DNA of 64,000 nucleotides from the NCBI GenBank assembly GCA_001602435.1, contig CP012156.1, positions 2,983,898 to 3,047,897 of the forward strand, given 5' to 3'. The first letter of the stretch is position 1; each line of letters starts with the position of its first letter. Position numbers and translations under genes: made by a program. Source of the stretch: Hyphomonadaceae bacterium UKL13-1. GTDB lineage: Bacteria > Pseudomonadota > Alphaproteobacteria > Caulobacterales > Aquidulcibacteraceae. Of this stretch, positions 54,443 through 63,225 are shown piece after piece. The notes under the pieces are model-generated. The model saw nothing but the letters and a program-made list of their open reading frames with translations. It was not told where the DNA came from and did not search any database.

Positions 54443-55855
54443 ATGGGTAAAACACTTTATGACAAGATTTGGGACAACCACGTCGTCGGCACCGCCGAGG
54501 ATGGCGTATCCCTTCTTTATATCGATTTACATCTGATCCATGAGGTCACAACTCCGCAGGCTTTCGCGGGCCTGAAGGCGGCTGGACGCAAAGTCCGCCG
54601 TCCGGATCTGACCCTGGCCGTGGCCGACCATAACACGCCGACAGAGAACCAAGCCGCAGGCGTGGATGCCGTTGCTGACCCCGAGGCCCGCCTACAATTG
54701 CAGACACTGGGCCGCAATGTGGCCGAGCATGGGATTGAGTTCTTTCCTATGGGCGAAATCCGCAATGGGATTGTCCATGTTGTCGGGCCTGAACAAGGCC
54801 GCACCCAGCCCGGCATGACTATCGTTTGCGGTGACAGCCATACCTCGACCCATGGTGCCTTCGGCGCGCTCGCCCATGGCATTGGCACCAGTGAAGTTGA
54901 ACATGTGCTGGCGACCCAGACCTTGCGTGCCCGCAAAATGAAAAACATGGCGGTGGTGATTGAGGGAACTTTGGCACCAGGCGTTGGCGCTAAGGACATC
55001 GCTCTGGCCATTTGCGCTAAGATCGGCACCGCGGGCGGCACCGGCCATGTGATCGAATACCGCGGTTCTGCCATACGCGCGCTGTCTGCAGAGGGGCGAA
55101 TGACCTTGTGCAATATGGCGATCGAAGCAGGTGCCAGAGCGGGACTTGTGGCCCCAGATGACGTTACCTTTGCTTATTTGAAGGGTCGCCCTTCTGCACC
55201 GAAAGCAGGAGCTTGGGACCAAGCCGTCTCGTTCTGGAAGACCCTATTCACAGATGAGGATGCGGTATTTGACCAAGTGGTTGAGATCCCCGCTGAGAGC
55301 ATTGCTCCGCTAGTGACTTGGGGTACAAGCCCCGAGCAAGTGGTGGCGATTGACGGAATTGCCCCGGACCCAGAGCATTTCAGCGATCCAATAGAGCGCG
55401 AGACCGCGCGTCGATCCTTGGCCTATATGGGTATTGAAGCCGGGCAAAAGATGACCGATCTTGCCGTTCAGCGCGTCTTCATCGGCTCTTGTACCAATTC
55501 TCGGATCGAAGATTTGCGGGTAGTGGCTGACCTTGTGCGCGGGAAAAAGGTGGCCGAGGGTGTTCGCGCCATGATCGTGCCGGGATCAGGCCTTGTTCGC
55601 CATCAGGCCGAGGAAGAAGGCTTGGACGAAATCTTTGTGGCCGCTGGCTTTGAGTGGCGCGAGCCTGGTTGTTCGATGTGCTTGGGCATGAACCCAGACC
55701 GGCTGGTACCATTTGAGCGCTGCGCTTCAACATCCAACCGCAATTTTGAAGGCCGCCAAGGACGGGATGGGCGCACCCATCTCGTCTCACCCGCCATGGC
55801 CGCAGCCGCTGCCCTGACGGGCAGATTGAGCGATGTTCGTGAGCTGCTTGCCTAA
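54443..55855 (+). CDS. leuC: 3-isopropylmalate dehydratase large subunit
   Basis: A 470-residue subunit from the ATG at 54443; [15 protein letters not shown] is the family N-terminus, so the upstream frame is rejected. It binds a [4Fe-4S] cluster through cysteines in [13 protein letters not shown] (about residue 351) and [10 protein letters not shown] (about 411-414). Other conserved blocks are [15 protein letters not shown] and [12 protein letters not shown]. It acts with LeuD in leucine synthesis. It is divergent from xth and convergent with the HhH protein gene, 9 nt apart. Confidence 0.97.
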   Translation: MGKTLYDKIWDNHVVGTAEDGVSLLYIDLHLIHEVTTPQAFAGLKAAGRKVRRPDLTLAVADHNTPTENQAAGVDAVADPEARLQLQTLGRNVAEHGIEFFPMGEIRNGIVHVVGPEQGRTQPGMTIVCGDSHTSTHGAFGALAHGIGTSEVEHVLATQTLRARKMKNMAVVIEGTLAPGVGAKDIALAICAKIGTAGGTGHVIEYRGSAIRALSAEGRMTLCNMAIEAGARAGLVAPDDVTFAYLKGRPSAPKAGAWDQAVSFWKTLFTDEDAVFDQVVEIPAESIAPLVTWGTSPEQVVAIDGIAPDPEHFSDPIERETARRSLAYMGIEAGQKMTDLAVQRVFIGSCTNSRIEDLRVVADLVRGKKVAEGVRAMIVPGSGLVRHQAEEEGLDEIFVAAGFEWREPGCSMCLGMNPDRLVPFERCASTSNRNFEGRQGRDGRTHLVSPAMAAAAALTGRLSDVRELLA

Positions 55856-55857
55856 GG

Positions 55858-55877
55858 GCCAGCGCTAACGCGCTGGC
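55858..55877. terminator. Hairpin between convergent leuC and HhH-protein genes
   Basis: GCCAGCG, 6-nt loop CTAACG, CGCTGGC. It starts 2 nt after the leuC stop and includes the stop codon of the opposite gene, so it could end both transcripts. No U-tract on either side. Confidence 0.4.
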
Positions 55878-56845
55878 TCACCCCGGGCCAAATTGGTGCA
55901 TTGCGCGACCCAATTTTCCCGATAAACCCGGGCACCAAAGGTCGGCAAATTCTTAGACAGCCAAGCGACCTGGTCGATATTCATCGTGGCGATCTGATAG
56001 AAGTAATAGATGCCTTGGTCGTTCAGCCAAGCCTTATTCTTCGGGCCCACACCATCAATCAACAATAGTTCGTCTTGATTAGCCCGGCGGCGGGAACGCG
56101 GCGGGGCTTTGCCAGCGCCTGCCAAGGCAATCGCTTCTTCCAAGGCTTCTGGTGCCAAAGCGGCCAAAGGCGACGGCGTGAAGTTTTGGTTGCTAATAGG
56201 CTCCGGCGGCGGCGGCGGTGGTGGTGGCGGCGGTGGAGCGACCGCTTTCACTTTCCGCTTTTTGGCAGGTGCTTGGGTTATGACCACGGGGCTTTCAACC
56301 ACCACTGGCGCAACAACGGGTTCAACCACCGCTTCGGCCTTCTTACGACCCCGCTTTTTAGGTTCCACCGCGGCAGCAACAAAGGCCACCGGCGCAGGCT
56401 CAACTTCTTGAACCAATTTCGTCGCCGTCATTTGTTCAGGCATTGGCGGCGTCTCGACGCTGCCGCCAGTATCGCGGCCCTCAAAGAACAAGACACGGGC
56501 CTCAAGATACTTATTGCGCCATTTTAGCGCGGCAACATCTTCATCAACACTTTCGCCTTCACGCAATTTGGCATTAGCCGCAGCCAGTTCATCCGCCCGC
56601 GATCGCACTTCGGCCAATTCAGCCTCCAAAGCGGCAGCTTTGCGCGTCCCGATTGCATCGGTGAGTGCAGATCCAGCACCAGCGGTCACTTGCCGTTTCA
56701 GTTCATCACGCTCTTCCCGCACAAGACGCAGTTCCTCCTGCAATTCTTCGGTATTGCAATTGCAGAGGTTTAACACGCGCGCCAGAAAAGCACCGATTGC
56801 CGCGGACACCAGCACGATCAGAATGCTTTGACTTAACAGAAACAT
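55865..56845 (-). CDS. Membrane-anchored coiled-coil protein with poly-proline linker and C-terminal HhH domain
   Basis: A 326-residue protein. An N-terminal membrane segment (about 7-25) with LCNCNTEE is followed by a coiled coil (about 35-115) rich in E, R and K, then a basic/alanine-proline linker (KKRGRKKAEA) and an eleven-proline run near residue 205. The C-terminal domain (about 255-326) has LLLIDGVGPKNKAWLNDQGI, a helix-hairpin-helix motif as in the extra domain seen on some NuoE or ribosomal L21 proteins. Function unknown; it may tether DNA or a nucleoprotein to the membrane. Divergent promoter region not shared; it follows the OmpA-family gene by about 40 nt. Confidence 0.75.
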   Translation of the reverse strand: MFLLSQSILIVLVSAAIGAFLARVLNLCNCNTEELQEELRLVREERDELKRQVTAGAGSALTDAIGTRKAAALEAELAEVRSRADELAAANAKLREGESVDEDVAALKWRNKYLEARVLFFEGRDTGGSVETPPMPEQMTATKLVQEVEPAPVAFVAAAVEPKKRGRKKAEAVVEPVVAPVVVESPVVITQAPAKKRKVKAVAPPPPPPPPPPPEPISNQNFTPSPLAALAPEALEEAIALAGAGKAPPRSRRRANQDELLLIDGVGPKNKAWLNDQGIYYFYQIATMNIDQVAWLSKNLPTFGARVYRENWVAQCTNLARGEPAR

Positions 56846-56886
56846 GGCTTTGGTCCTTGCCTTCCCTAAGGAGGGTGATTGGGTCT

Positions 56887-57693
56887 TTAGTTTGACTCAG
56901 TGATTTTAAATTCGATGCGGCGGTTTTGTTCTCTCAAGGGGCTGTCAGGTTGCCCTGGGATATCCCCGTTGCCATTGGGGAAATCATTCACCAAGGGTTG
57001 GGTTTCGCCATAGCCTTTAGCGGTGACCTGGCTGGCAGGCACGCCTTTAGAGATCAAGAAATCGCGAACTGTATTCGCGCGTCGTTGGGACAATCGCAGA
57101 TTCAGATCAGCTGCGCCACCTGTATCGGTGTGGCCACCAATCTCAATCTTGAAGCTGCTGCACGCCTTGGCGACGACTGCGACGCGATCAAGAACTTCTT
57201 GTCCACCAAGAAGTGGGCTGCTGCCCTTTTCGAACCGAATAGTGCCCGTTTTGCCCGCTTCTGTTAGACGACTTTGGCAGTTGGCTTCTGCTTGCTGCGA
57301 CGGGGTCACTGCCGGAGTTCCTGGGGTAACCGCTACATCAGGCTTGGTTGGCAATGGTGAACGGACAACCTCGGAGCCTGGATAGCTAATTCCGCGGCAA
57401 TCAATTTTAGCAAAGACGCCAGGCAGACTGGCACGACCCTTGACAGCATCTACGACCGTCGAGCACGCTGCTTTCGCGGTCGCCTCGTCCACCGAAAAAC
57501 CGCTAATCATCAAACGCTCATCTAATGTATCTGCGCGAGCAAAAGTAAATCCCGCTTTGTCCAAGCTTTCCTGCGCCAAAGAACGCGTTTCTTCTTGCAA
57601 AACCACCATGCGTTGATAGTGGACCCACATGAGAATTGCCAAACCTAAGGCACCAAGCACAAAGACTGGCCAGCAATTCCTAGGATTAAGCAT
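56887..57693 (-). CDS. OmpA-family peptidoglycan-binding protein
   Basis: A 268-residue protein with an N-terminal membrane segment (about residues 10-28) and a periplasmic C-terminal OmpA domain (about 150-262): ARLEIGGHTDTGG-type motif, LRLSQRRANTVRDFL and KGYGETQPLVND, the blocks that bind diaminopimelate in peptidoglycan. The central part (about 45-110) with SGFSVDEATAKAACSTVV resembles a BON-like fold. It probably links the inner membrane to the cell wall. Closely followed by the HhH protein gene. Confidence 0.88.
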   Translation of the reverse strand: MLNPRNCWPVFVLGALGLAILMWVHYQRMVVLQEETRSLAQESLDKAGFTFARADTLDERLMISGFSVDEATAKAACSTVVDAVKGRASLPGVFAKIDCRGISYPGSEVVRSPLPTKPDVAVTPGTPAVTPSQQAEANCQSRLTEAGKTGTIRFEKGSSPLLGGQEVLDRVAVVAKACSSFKIEIGGHTDTGGAADLNLRLSQRRANTVRDFLISKGVPASQVTAKGYGETQPLVNDFPNGNGDIPGQPDSPLREQNRRIEFKITESN

Positions 57694-57895
57694 GCTTTAT
57701 TTGCCGTTTCAGTTTTGGAGGTCTTAAGCGTAGTGAAAGAAGCGCACTAGCAGGACCTCGCGATCAAGTTTTAGTAAACTCATCTTCAGTTCAACGACGT
57801 CGGAAAGCAAGAGCACTCGCGTCTGACGTGCAAAAAACACAGCATTTTGCGGACTTCACTCTCCCATTGGGGCAATCTCACGCTATGAGGAAGAC

Positions 57896-58705
57896 ATGAT
57901 CCAAGACGTGACAAGCCCGCAAAATAGTTTGGTCAAGTTGGCCAAGTCGCTTGACCGCAAGAAGGCTCGGACAGAGTCTGGCTTATTCTTGGCCGAGGGT
58001 GCACGCCACGTCGGAGAGGGTCTCGACCTAGGTTGGGAACTCGAAGCACTTTTGTTTTCCGCAGCCGCTGAGGCTCGCCCCGCTGTGCAGTCCCTCGCGC
58101 AGCAAGCTTTGAAGACCGGTGCCCGTGTAGCGCGTGTGTCAGACCGTGTGCTTGAGGCCGTCGCGAAGCGCGATAATGCCCAATCGGTTCTTGGTCTATT
58201 CCGTCAACGCTATACCCCCTTGGACGCTTTGGCCGAGGCACCATTTATCATTGCGTTGGAGCGCATCCGCGATCCCGGTAATCTGGGCACCATCCTCCGA
58301 ACACTCGATTCGGTTGGCGGCGGCGGCGTTGTCTTATTGGAAGAAAGTTGCGACCCGTTTTCTATGGAAGCGGTGCGCGCGAGTATGGGCTCTATTTTCT
58401 CATCGCCTGTCGCAAAATCTGACTTTGCCGGGTTTGAGACGTGGCGCCGCACGCAAGGCTTTAAGATGGCAGGCACCTCGCTAAAAGGGTCGACCCGACA
58501 CACCGACACCGATTTTGGCTCAAAAACTGTCCTTTTGATGGGCAATGAACAATCAGGCATTCCAGACTCTTGGGCAGAGGCATGCGATGTTCTGGTACGC
58601 CTGCCGATGGCAGGCCGCGCCGACAGCCTCAACCTCGCGATTGCGACGGCTGTTACGACTTATGAAATTTGGCGTCAAAAAGGCTTTAAAGGAGCCCGTG
58701 ATTAG
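57896..58705 (+). CDS. TrmH/SpoU family RNA 2'-O-methyltransferase
   Basis: A 269-residue SPOUT methyltransferase. The substrate-binding N-terminal domain (about 1-100) begins VTSPQNSLVKLAKSLDRKKA. The knotted domain has the three motifs: ERIRDPGNLGTILRTLD, LLMGNEQSGIP and LPMAGRADSLNLAIATAV. It would 2'-O-methylate a ribose in rRNA or tRNA. ATG at 57896 with GAGGA upstream. The next gene begins at the base after this stop. Confidence 0.95.
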   Translation: MIQDVTSPQNSLVKLAKSLDRKKARTESGLFLAEGARHVGEGLDLGWELEALLFSAAAEARPAVQSLAQQALKTGARVARVSDRVLEAVAKRDNAQSVLGLFRQRYTPLDALAEAPFIIALERIRDPGNLGTILRTLDSVGGGGVVLLEESCDPFSMEAVRASMGSIFSSPVAKSDFAGFETWRRTQGFKMAGTSLKGSTRHTDTDFGSKTVLLMGNEQSGIPDSWAEACDVLVRLPMAGRADSLNLAIATAVTTYEIWRQKGFKGARD

Positions 58706-59644
58706 ATGGCTCAGAAGTCGCCTCCGTCTCTGAAGACTGCGCCAATGCGCATGGCCCCCGTGTTAGTGGCGGATGATTGGTCTGACTACGCGCTGATTGA
58801 TTCGGGCGACGGCCAGAAGCTGGAACGCTTTGGCCCATACACCTTCATTCGGCCAGACAGCCAAGCGCTATGGCCGCGCCGTCTTAACGAGAAAGACTGG
58901 GCCTTTGATGCGGCGTTCTCCGGCCAAGAGAGCGAGGAAATGGGGCGTTGGCGCTTTGTGCGACGAGTCCCAGAGACGTGGCCAATTTCGTGGAGCGGGA
59001 TTAAATTTCACGCGCGCTGCACGCCGTTTCGCCATTTAGGCCTGTTCCCGGAGCAATCGGTGCATTGGCGCTGGTGCCGCGACTTGATCGAGGCACGCGT
59101 GAAGCAAGCACCAAAGGCAACACCTCCTAAAGTCCTGAACTTATTTGGCTATACAGGCGTGGCCAGCCTTGTCTGCGCCAAAGCGGGCGCGAGCGTCACC
59201 CATGTCGATGCGTCCAAAAAAGCAGTCGGCTATGCCCGCGAGAACCAAGCCCTCGCCGGCTTAGATGATCGGCCAATTCGATGGATCGTGGACGATGCGT
59301 TGAAATTTGTTGAGCGCGAGATTCGCCGAGGCAACAAGTATCATGGGATCATTCTTGATCCGCCAAAACATGGGCGCGGACCGACCGGAGAAATCTGGAA
59401 GCTTGAAGAAGGGCTGGACCGTCTTTTGACGGCTTGCGTCGAGCTGTTGGAAGAGGACGCATTGTTTTTGGTGGCCACAGTCTACGCGGTACGCTTAAGC
59501 TTCTTGGCACTCGACAATGGTTTAGCCGCAGCACTCGGCGATCGGGCCGGTCAACGCGAGGCGGGTGAAATGGCGATACCAGAGCTCGGCTCCAGCCGCC
59601 TGCTGCCCACGGCCATTTTTGCGCGCTGGTCGAACCAGCCCTAA
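58706..59644 (+). CDS. Class I SAM-dependent RNA methyltransferase (RlmI/RlmK-like)
   Basis: A 312-residue Rossmann methyltransferase. SAM-binding motif LNLFGYTGVASLVCAKAGA (about residue 148), acidic motif HVDASKKAV, GLDDRPIRWIVDDALKF and the catalytic motif ILDPPKHGRGP (about 220) match the rRNA cytosine-5/methyltransferase-SAM group (PF10672-like). The position directly after the TrmH gene, with no spacer, suggests a two-gene RNA-modification operon. The exact nucleotide target is unknown. Confidence 0.9.
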   Translation: MAQKSPPSLKTAPMRMAPVLVADDWSDYALIDSGDGQKLERFGPYTFIRPDSQALWPRRLNEKDWAFDAAFSGQESEEMGRWRFVRRVPETWPISWSGIKFHARCTPFRHLGLFPEQSVHWRWCRDLIEARVKQAPKATPPKVLNLFGYTGVASLVCAKAGASVTHVDASKKAVGYARENQALAGLDDRPIRWIVDDALKFVEREIRRGNKYHGIILDPPKHGRGPTGEIWKLEEGLDRLLTACVELLEEDALFLVATVYAVRLSFLALDNGLAAALGDRAGQREAGEMAIPELGSSRLLPTAIFARWSNQP

Positions 59645-59746
59645 GCTGCGAGAGCGAATGAGATTATCAGCCGTGCTGTGCTGATGTTTCTGAATCGTTA
59701 ACCGATGCAGGTCAGTGAATCAGGTCGAAATGGACCTATCTGCATC

Positions 59747-61063
59747 ATGGCAGTCACACAGACCTTAAATGCAAAGCCTTTGGCCGTTGGCCTTAAGCAC
59801 GCAGGCATGAGCCTAGCGACACTATTTTTGTCGTTGGGCTTAAGCGCGGGCGCGATTCAGGCCTTTGGTAACGAACAAGACGCGGGGCCCAGCGCTGTGC
59901 TGGAGGTGCCACGCTATAATCCTGCTTCTGCTAAGCCAGTTACCACCAGCATGGAACCAAAAGTCGACCTTGCGACCCAAAGCATGGCGATGGGCTGGCT
60001 GCCTTGGCGACTGCAAGATGGGGCCATGACACCATGGCTACCCGGAACGCCGCCACCCAATTCCGCAAGCGCGGCCGATCAGGCAATTAGTGAAGCAGAG
60101 GCAGAACGCTTGGCCGCCATTGCAAAGGCAAAGGGCGACCCTGTTGTTACTGGGGCTGCCACGGCAGCTTCCGCAGGACAAATTCCACCTGTGTCCGGTT
60201 CCGCCCGCATTATGGCTCCCTCGTTCGGCACCGCAACAAATGAAAGCGGCGTACAAGTTTATCGTGGGCAAGGCGGAGCCGCCTTGACCCAAGCCCCTGC
60301 TGCTGGCGTCCACCAACAAGGGCCAGGTGGACTTCTGCCAATCATCGGTCCCGGCAACCGCACGGTCTATGACGCTTACCGTAAGCCCTTTTCTGAAACT
60401 GGACGGCCAAAGGTCGCTTTAGTGGTCGGCGGACTGGGCCTAAACGCGCGGATCACCCAGCGCGCTATTGATGAATTGCCTGCCGAAGTGACTTTGTCCT
60501 TTGTGCCTTATGCGGAAAATCTCCAAGGTTGGATCAATAAAGCACGTGCCAATGGGCATGAAGTTCTAATCGAGATTCCGATGGAGCCATTTGACTACCC
60601 TGAAAATGATCCTGGCCCTCACACCCTTTTGACGACGGCGTCTGCTGACGAGAACCAACGTCGACTTGAGTTCTTACTGTCGCGGGCCAGCGGCTATTTC
60701 GGAGTGACCAATTATCTGGGCGGTAAATTCGCCACCTCCAACGAATCCAGCGGCGCGATCATGCGGCAATTGCGGTCTCGCGGCGTGGCCTTCATCGCCG
60801 ATGGCTCGGCCTCACAACTCGATGCCGCAGCCAGTTCTGCCGGGCTACGCAATGCCCAAGCGGATCGCTTGATCGATCAAAGGCCATCGGGTGACGATAT
60901 TGCTGCGCAATTGGGTGCCCTTGAGGCGATGGCGACCCAGCGCGGTGCAGCCCTCGGCTTTGGGGTAGCCTATAGTGTGACCATTGACCAAATTGCGCGG
61001 TGGGCGAAAGATGCAGGCCGACGGGGGCTAGTTCTAGCCCCAGCATCTGCGGTTACATCATGA
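59747..61063 (+). CDS. Divergent polysaccharide deacetylase family protein
   Basis: About 438 residues from the ATG at 59747 (start uncertain, weak ribosome binding site). It has an N-terminal membrane segment (about 22-42), a long low-complexity alanine/proline linker (about 60-210) and the divergent polysaccharide deacetylase domain (about 220-437): KVALVVGGLGLNARITQRAI, LSFVPYAENLQGWINKA, EIPMEPFDYPENDPGP and GVTNYLGGKFATSNESS. These proteins adopt the deacetylase fold with altered metal site; a role at the cell wall during division is suspected for relatives. The stop overlaps rppH (ATGA). Confidence 0.9.
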   Translation: MAVTQTLNAKPLAVGLKHAGMSLATLFLSLGLSAGAIQAFGNEQDAGPSAVLEVPRYNPASAKPVTTSMEPKVDLATQSMAMGWLPWRLQDGAMTPWLPGTPPPNSASAADQAISEAEAERLAAIAKAKGDPVVTGAATAASAGQIPPVSGSARIMAPSFGTATNESGVQVYRGQGGAALTQAPAAGVHQQGPGGLLPIIGPGNRTVYDAYRKPFSETGRPKVALVVGGLGLNARITQRAIDELPAEVTLSFVPYAENLQGWINKARANGHEVLIEIPMEPFDYPENDPGPHTLLTTASADENQRRLEFLLSRASGYFGVTNYLGGKFATSNESSGAIMRQLRSRGVAFIADGSASQLDAAASSAGLRNAQADRLIDQRPSGDDIAAQLGALEAMATQRGAALGFGVAYSVTIDQIARWAKDAGRRGLVLAPASAVTS

Positions 61064-61557
61064 GCAAAGATACCATCCCCGCTCCGCCGGAAGGCTATCG
61101 ACCGAATGTAGGCATCTTATTGTTCGACATGCGAGGATTAGTCTGGGTCGGCAAGCGTCGGGGCTTTAATGGCCAGCATGCTTGGCAGGCACCACAAGGT
61201 GGCATTGATCGCGATGAAGATGTCGAAACGGCCGCTCTTCGCGAACTCGGCGAAGAGACCGGCATTGGCGCAAGCTTGGTTTCTATCATCGGCCACACGA
61301 CCGACTGGCTGACCTATGACTTCCCGCCCGAAATGCAGCGCGGAAAGTTTCGTCGCAACAAGGGCCAAGCCCAAATCTGGTATGCCCTGCGCTTCTTGGG
61401 CTCGGATCGCGATGTGAAGCTAAATGCCCATAAGCAAGTTGAGTTTGATGCTTGGCGTTGGGAACGGTTGGAAGCCCTTCCAGAACTGGTGGTGCCATTT
61501 AAGCGCGAGGTTTACACACGGATTGTGCAAGACTTCGGCCACCTTGCTGCGGCCTAG
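61060..61557 (+). CDS. rppH: RNA pyrophosphohydrolase
   Basis: A 165-residue Nudix hydrolase that removes pyrophosphate from 5'-triphosphorylated RNAs to trigger decay. The ATG at 61060 overlaps the upstream stop by 4 nt; the longer frame is rejected. The Nudix box GGIDRDEDVETAALRELGEE follows the exact GX5EX7REXXEE spacing. GFNGQHAWQAPQGG, and KGQAQIWYALRF after it, are typical of RppH. Confidence 0.96.
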   Translation: MSKDTIPAPPEGYRPNVGILLFDMRGLVWVGKRRGFNGQHAWQAPQGGIDRDEDVETAALRELGEETGIGASLVSIIGHTTDWLTYDFPPEMQRGKFRRNKGQAQIWYALRFLGSDRDVKLNAHKQVEFDAWRWERLEALPELVVPFKREVYTRIVQDFGHLAAA

Positions 61558-61602
61558 CTTCTTGTGGCATGACCGTCTGATTGCAAAAGACGGAGAGTGC
61601 AG

Positions 61603-62382
61603 GTGGAAAAGCCAATTCTAATGATTCATGGGGTTGGATGTGGCGGTGACGCTTGGTCCGTCATGGCCCCATTGATGCAAGCCAAAGGCTGGACGCCCTA
61701 CACGCCCACGCTTTATCCACAATTCCGCGTCAAAGAAAATCCAACCGGCCAACTCTCAACCCTTGGCCTACACGACTATGTTGAAGCAGCTAAAGCAGAG
61801 GCCTTGGCCATCGAACGCTCTACAGGTGAAGAACCTGTTTTAATGGGCCATTCGATGGGCGGCTTGATTGTCCAGAAGCTGGCAGAGCAAGGCGTTGGCA
61901 AAGCCGCGATTCTGGTGACACCAGCACAACCGGTCGACTGCCAAGTCCAAGATTTGCGTGTCCTATTCACCTTTGCCAATGTGGTTCTTAAGGGTGATCC
62001 CAAACTTTCTTACAAAGTCTGGAAGACTGGCTTTCGCTGGGGCGTTCTCAATCAGGTTGCGCCAGAGCGTCACGATGAGATTTATGCCTCGGCCCTCTTT
62101 GACTCTGGCCTCGTCTATCAGCATCTCGGCAAGCCGGCGACCGACCCACACCGAGTTGCTGTCATCAATGAACGTTCCATTGAGTGCCCAATCCTTACCA
62201 TTGGGGCCGTGCAGGATCGCGCGACGGTTATTCAAGCAGTCCGCAAAGTCGCGCAGAAATATGCCCGCGTCGGCGGGGATTACCGTGAATATGACGGAGC
62301 TGCACATTGGATCATTGATGAGCCAAAGACCGCCGCAGTAACAGCAGACATTTGCGAATGGCTGGAATCCAAGGGTCTATAG
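61603..62382 (+). CDS. Alpha/beta hydrolase
   Basis: A 259-residue hydrolase. A GTG at 61603 is chosen because GGAG lies 7 nt upstream; a GTG two codons earlier is possible. It has PILMIHGVGCGGDAW, the nucleophile elbow LMGHSMGGLIVQKL (about residue 84) and the catalytic histidine region GAAHWIIDEP near the end; the acid is probably the aspartate in GAVQDRATV. No signal peptide. The substrate, probably a small ester or lactone, is unknown. It follows rppH by 45 nt. Confidence 0.85.
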   Translation: MEKPILMIHGVGCGGDAWSVMAPLMQAKGWTPYTPTLYPQFRVKENPTGQLSTLGLHDYVEAAKAEALAIERSTGEEPVLMGHSMGGLIVQKLAEQGVGKAAILVTPAQPVDCQVQDLRVLFTFANVVLKGDPKLSYKVWKTGFRWGVLNQVAPERHDEIYASALFDSGLVYQHLGKPATDPHRVAVINERSIECPILTIGAVQDRATVIQAVRKVAQKYARVGGDYREYDGAAHWIIDEPKTAAVTADICEWLESKGL

Positions 62383-62421
62383 ACCTTTCCTAAGGGAATT
62401 CAGGTCGCTGAAACAAAGTTA

Positions 62422-62454
62422 CTGCACGATGTGCAGAAAAAAGTGCAATCGCAC
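62422..62454. promoter_or_regulatory. Two small palindromes in the leader of the DUF484 gene
   Basis: CTGCAC-GAT-GTGCAG at 62422-62436 and GTGC-AATC-GCAC at 62443-62454, separated by an A-run. They lie 79-111 nt upstream of the DUF484 start in a 150-nt gap and could be operator sites or small hairpins. Confidence 0.3.
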
Positions 62455-62532
62455 GATTTCCGTAACCACGTGTTCACCTTGTTCACGGCAAACTGTCTGG
62501 ACACGTAACCTTGTCCCGGATCCTGCCCGCAT

Positions 62533-63225
62533 ATGGCCTACCAAGACGCCGCACTGATTGCTGAACCAGAACTCGATTTGGATCTGATCCGCGATTTCCT
62601 GATGCAAAATCCAAACTTTGTGCGTGAAGACACAGAGCTTCTGAACCGCATCGCGGCAGAGCCGAGCACCGGGAATGTTATTGCGATTGCGGACCTTGCG
62701 CGCGAGCGGATGCTACGAGAGACCCGTGCGGCTCGGTCGCGCTTTGCATCAATCGTGGAAACGGCTCGCGCTAATTACGAAGCCCAAATTCGCGTACAAG
62801 AGGCCATTCTTGCAGTTTTGGACAGCCAGGACCCTGAAGATTTGAACGAGCGCCTGTCCGGCCATGTGGCATTTGCGCTAGCGGCCGATGTCTGCGTTTT
62901 AGCTGTTTCTGAATCTAATGCCGCCAGCCAAGCCCTTGATAAGGCAGGTTCGGCCATTGAACGCCTCGTGCCAACCCACCAGCCGACGATGTTGGGCCCA
63001 ATAGAGCGTCCACGCGCGTGGCTCTACGGAGATCGCTGCGAGCTCGTCCACTCAGAAGCCTTGGCCCGTTTAGAATTTGGTCCTACCCGCCGCTTGGGTA
63101 TTTTGGCTATCGCCAGCCGCGACGTCGACGCCTTCAGGGCGGACCACGGCGGTGAATTGGTGACCTTCTTTGCGCGCGTTTTAGAGCGTGTCCTGACGCG
63201 CTTTGCGGCTGACGGCTTGCTGTGA
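62533..63225 (+). CDS. DUF484 family protein
   Basis: A 230-residue cytoplasmic protein of the DUF484 family, which has a GAF-like fold. The N-terminus LDLIRDFLMQNPNFVREDTELLNRI is the family signature (often FLxxxPxFF), with a helical segment (about 50-85) and a GAF-like part with RLVPTHQPTMLGPIERP and RLGILAIASRDVDAF. It commonly precedes xerC, as here, and the stop overlaps the xerC start (GTGA). Molecular function is not established. Confidence 0.95.
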   Translation: MAYQDAALIAEPELDLDLIRDFLMQNPNFVREDTELLNRIAAEPSTGNVIAIADLARERMLRETRAARSRFASIVETARANYEAQIRVQEAILAVLDSQDPEDLNERLSGHVAFALAADVCVLAVSESNAASQALDKAGSAIERLVPTHQPTMLGPIERPRAWLYGDRCELVHSEALARLEFGPTRRLGILAIASRDVDAFRADHGGELVTFFARVLERVLTRFAADGLL

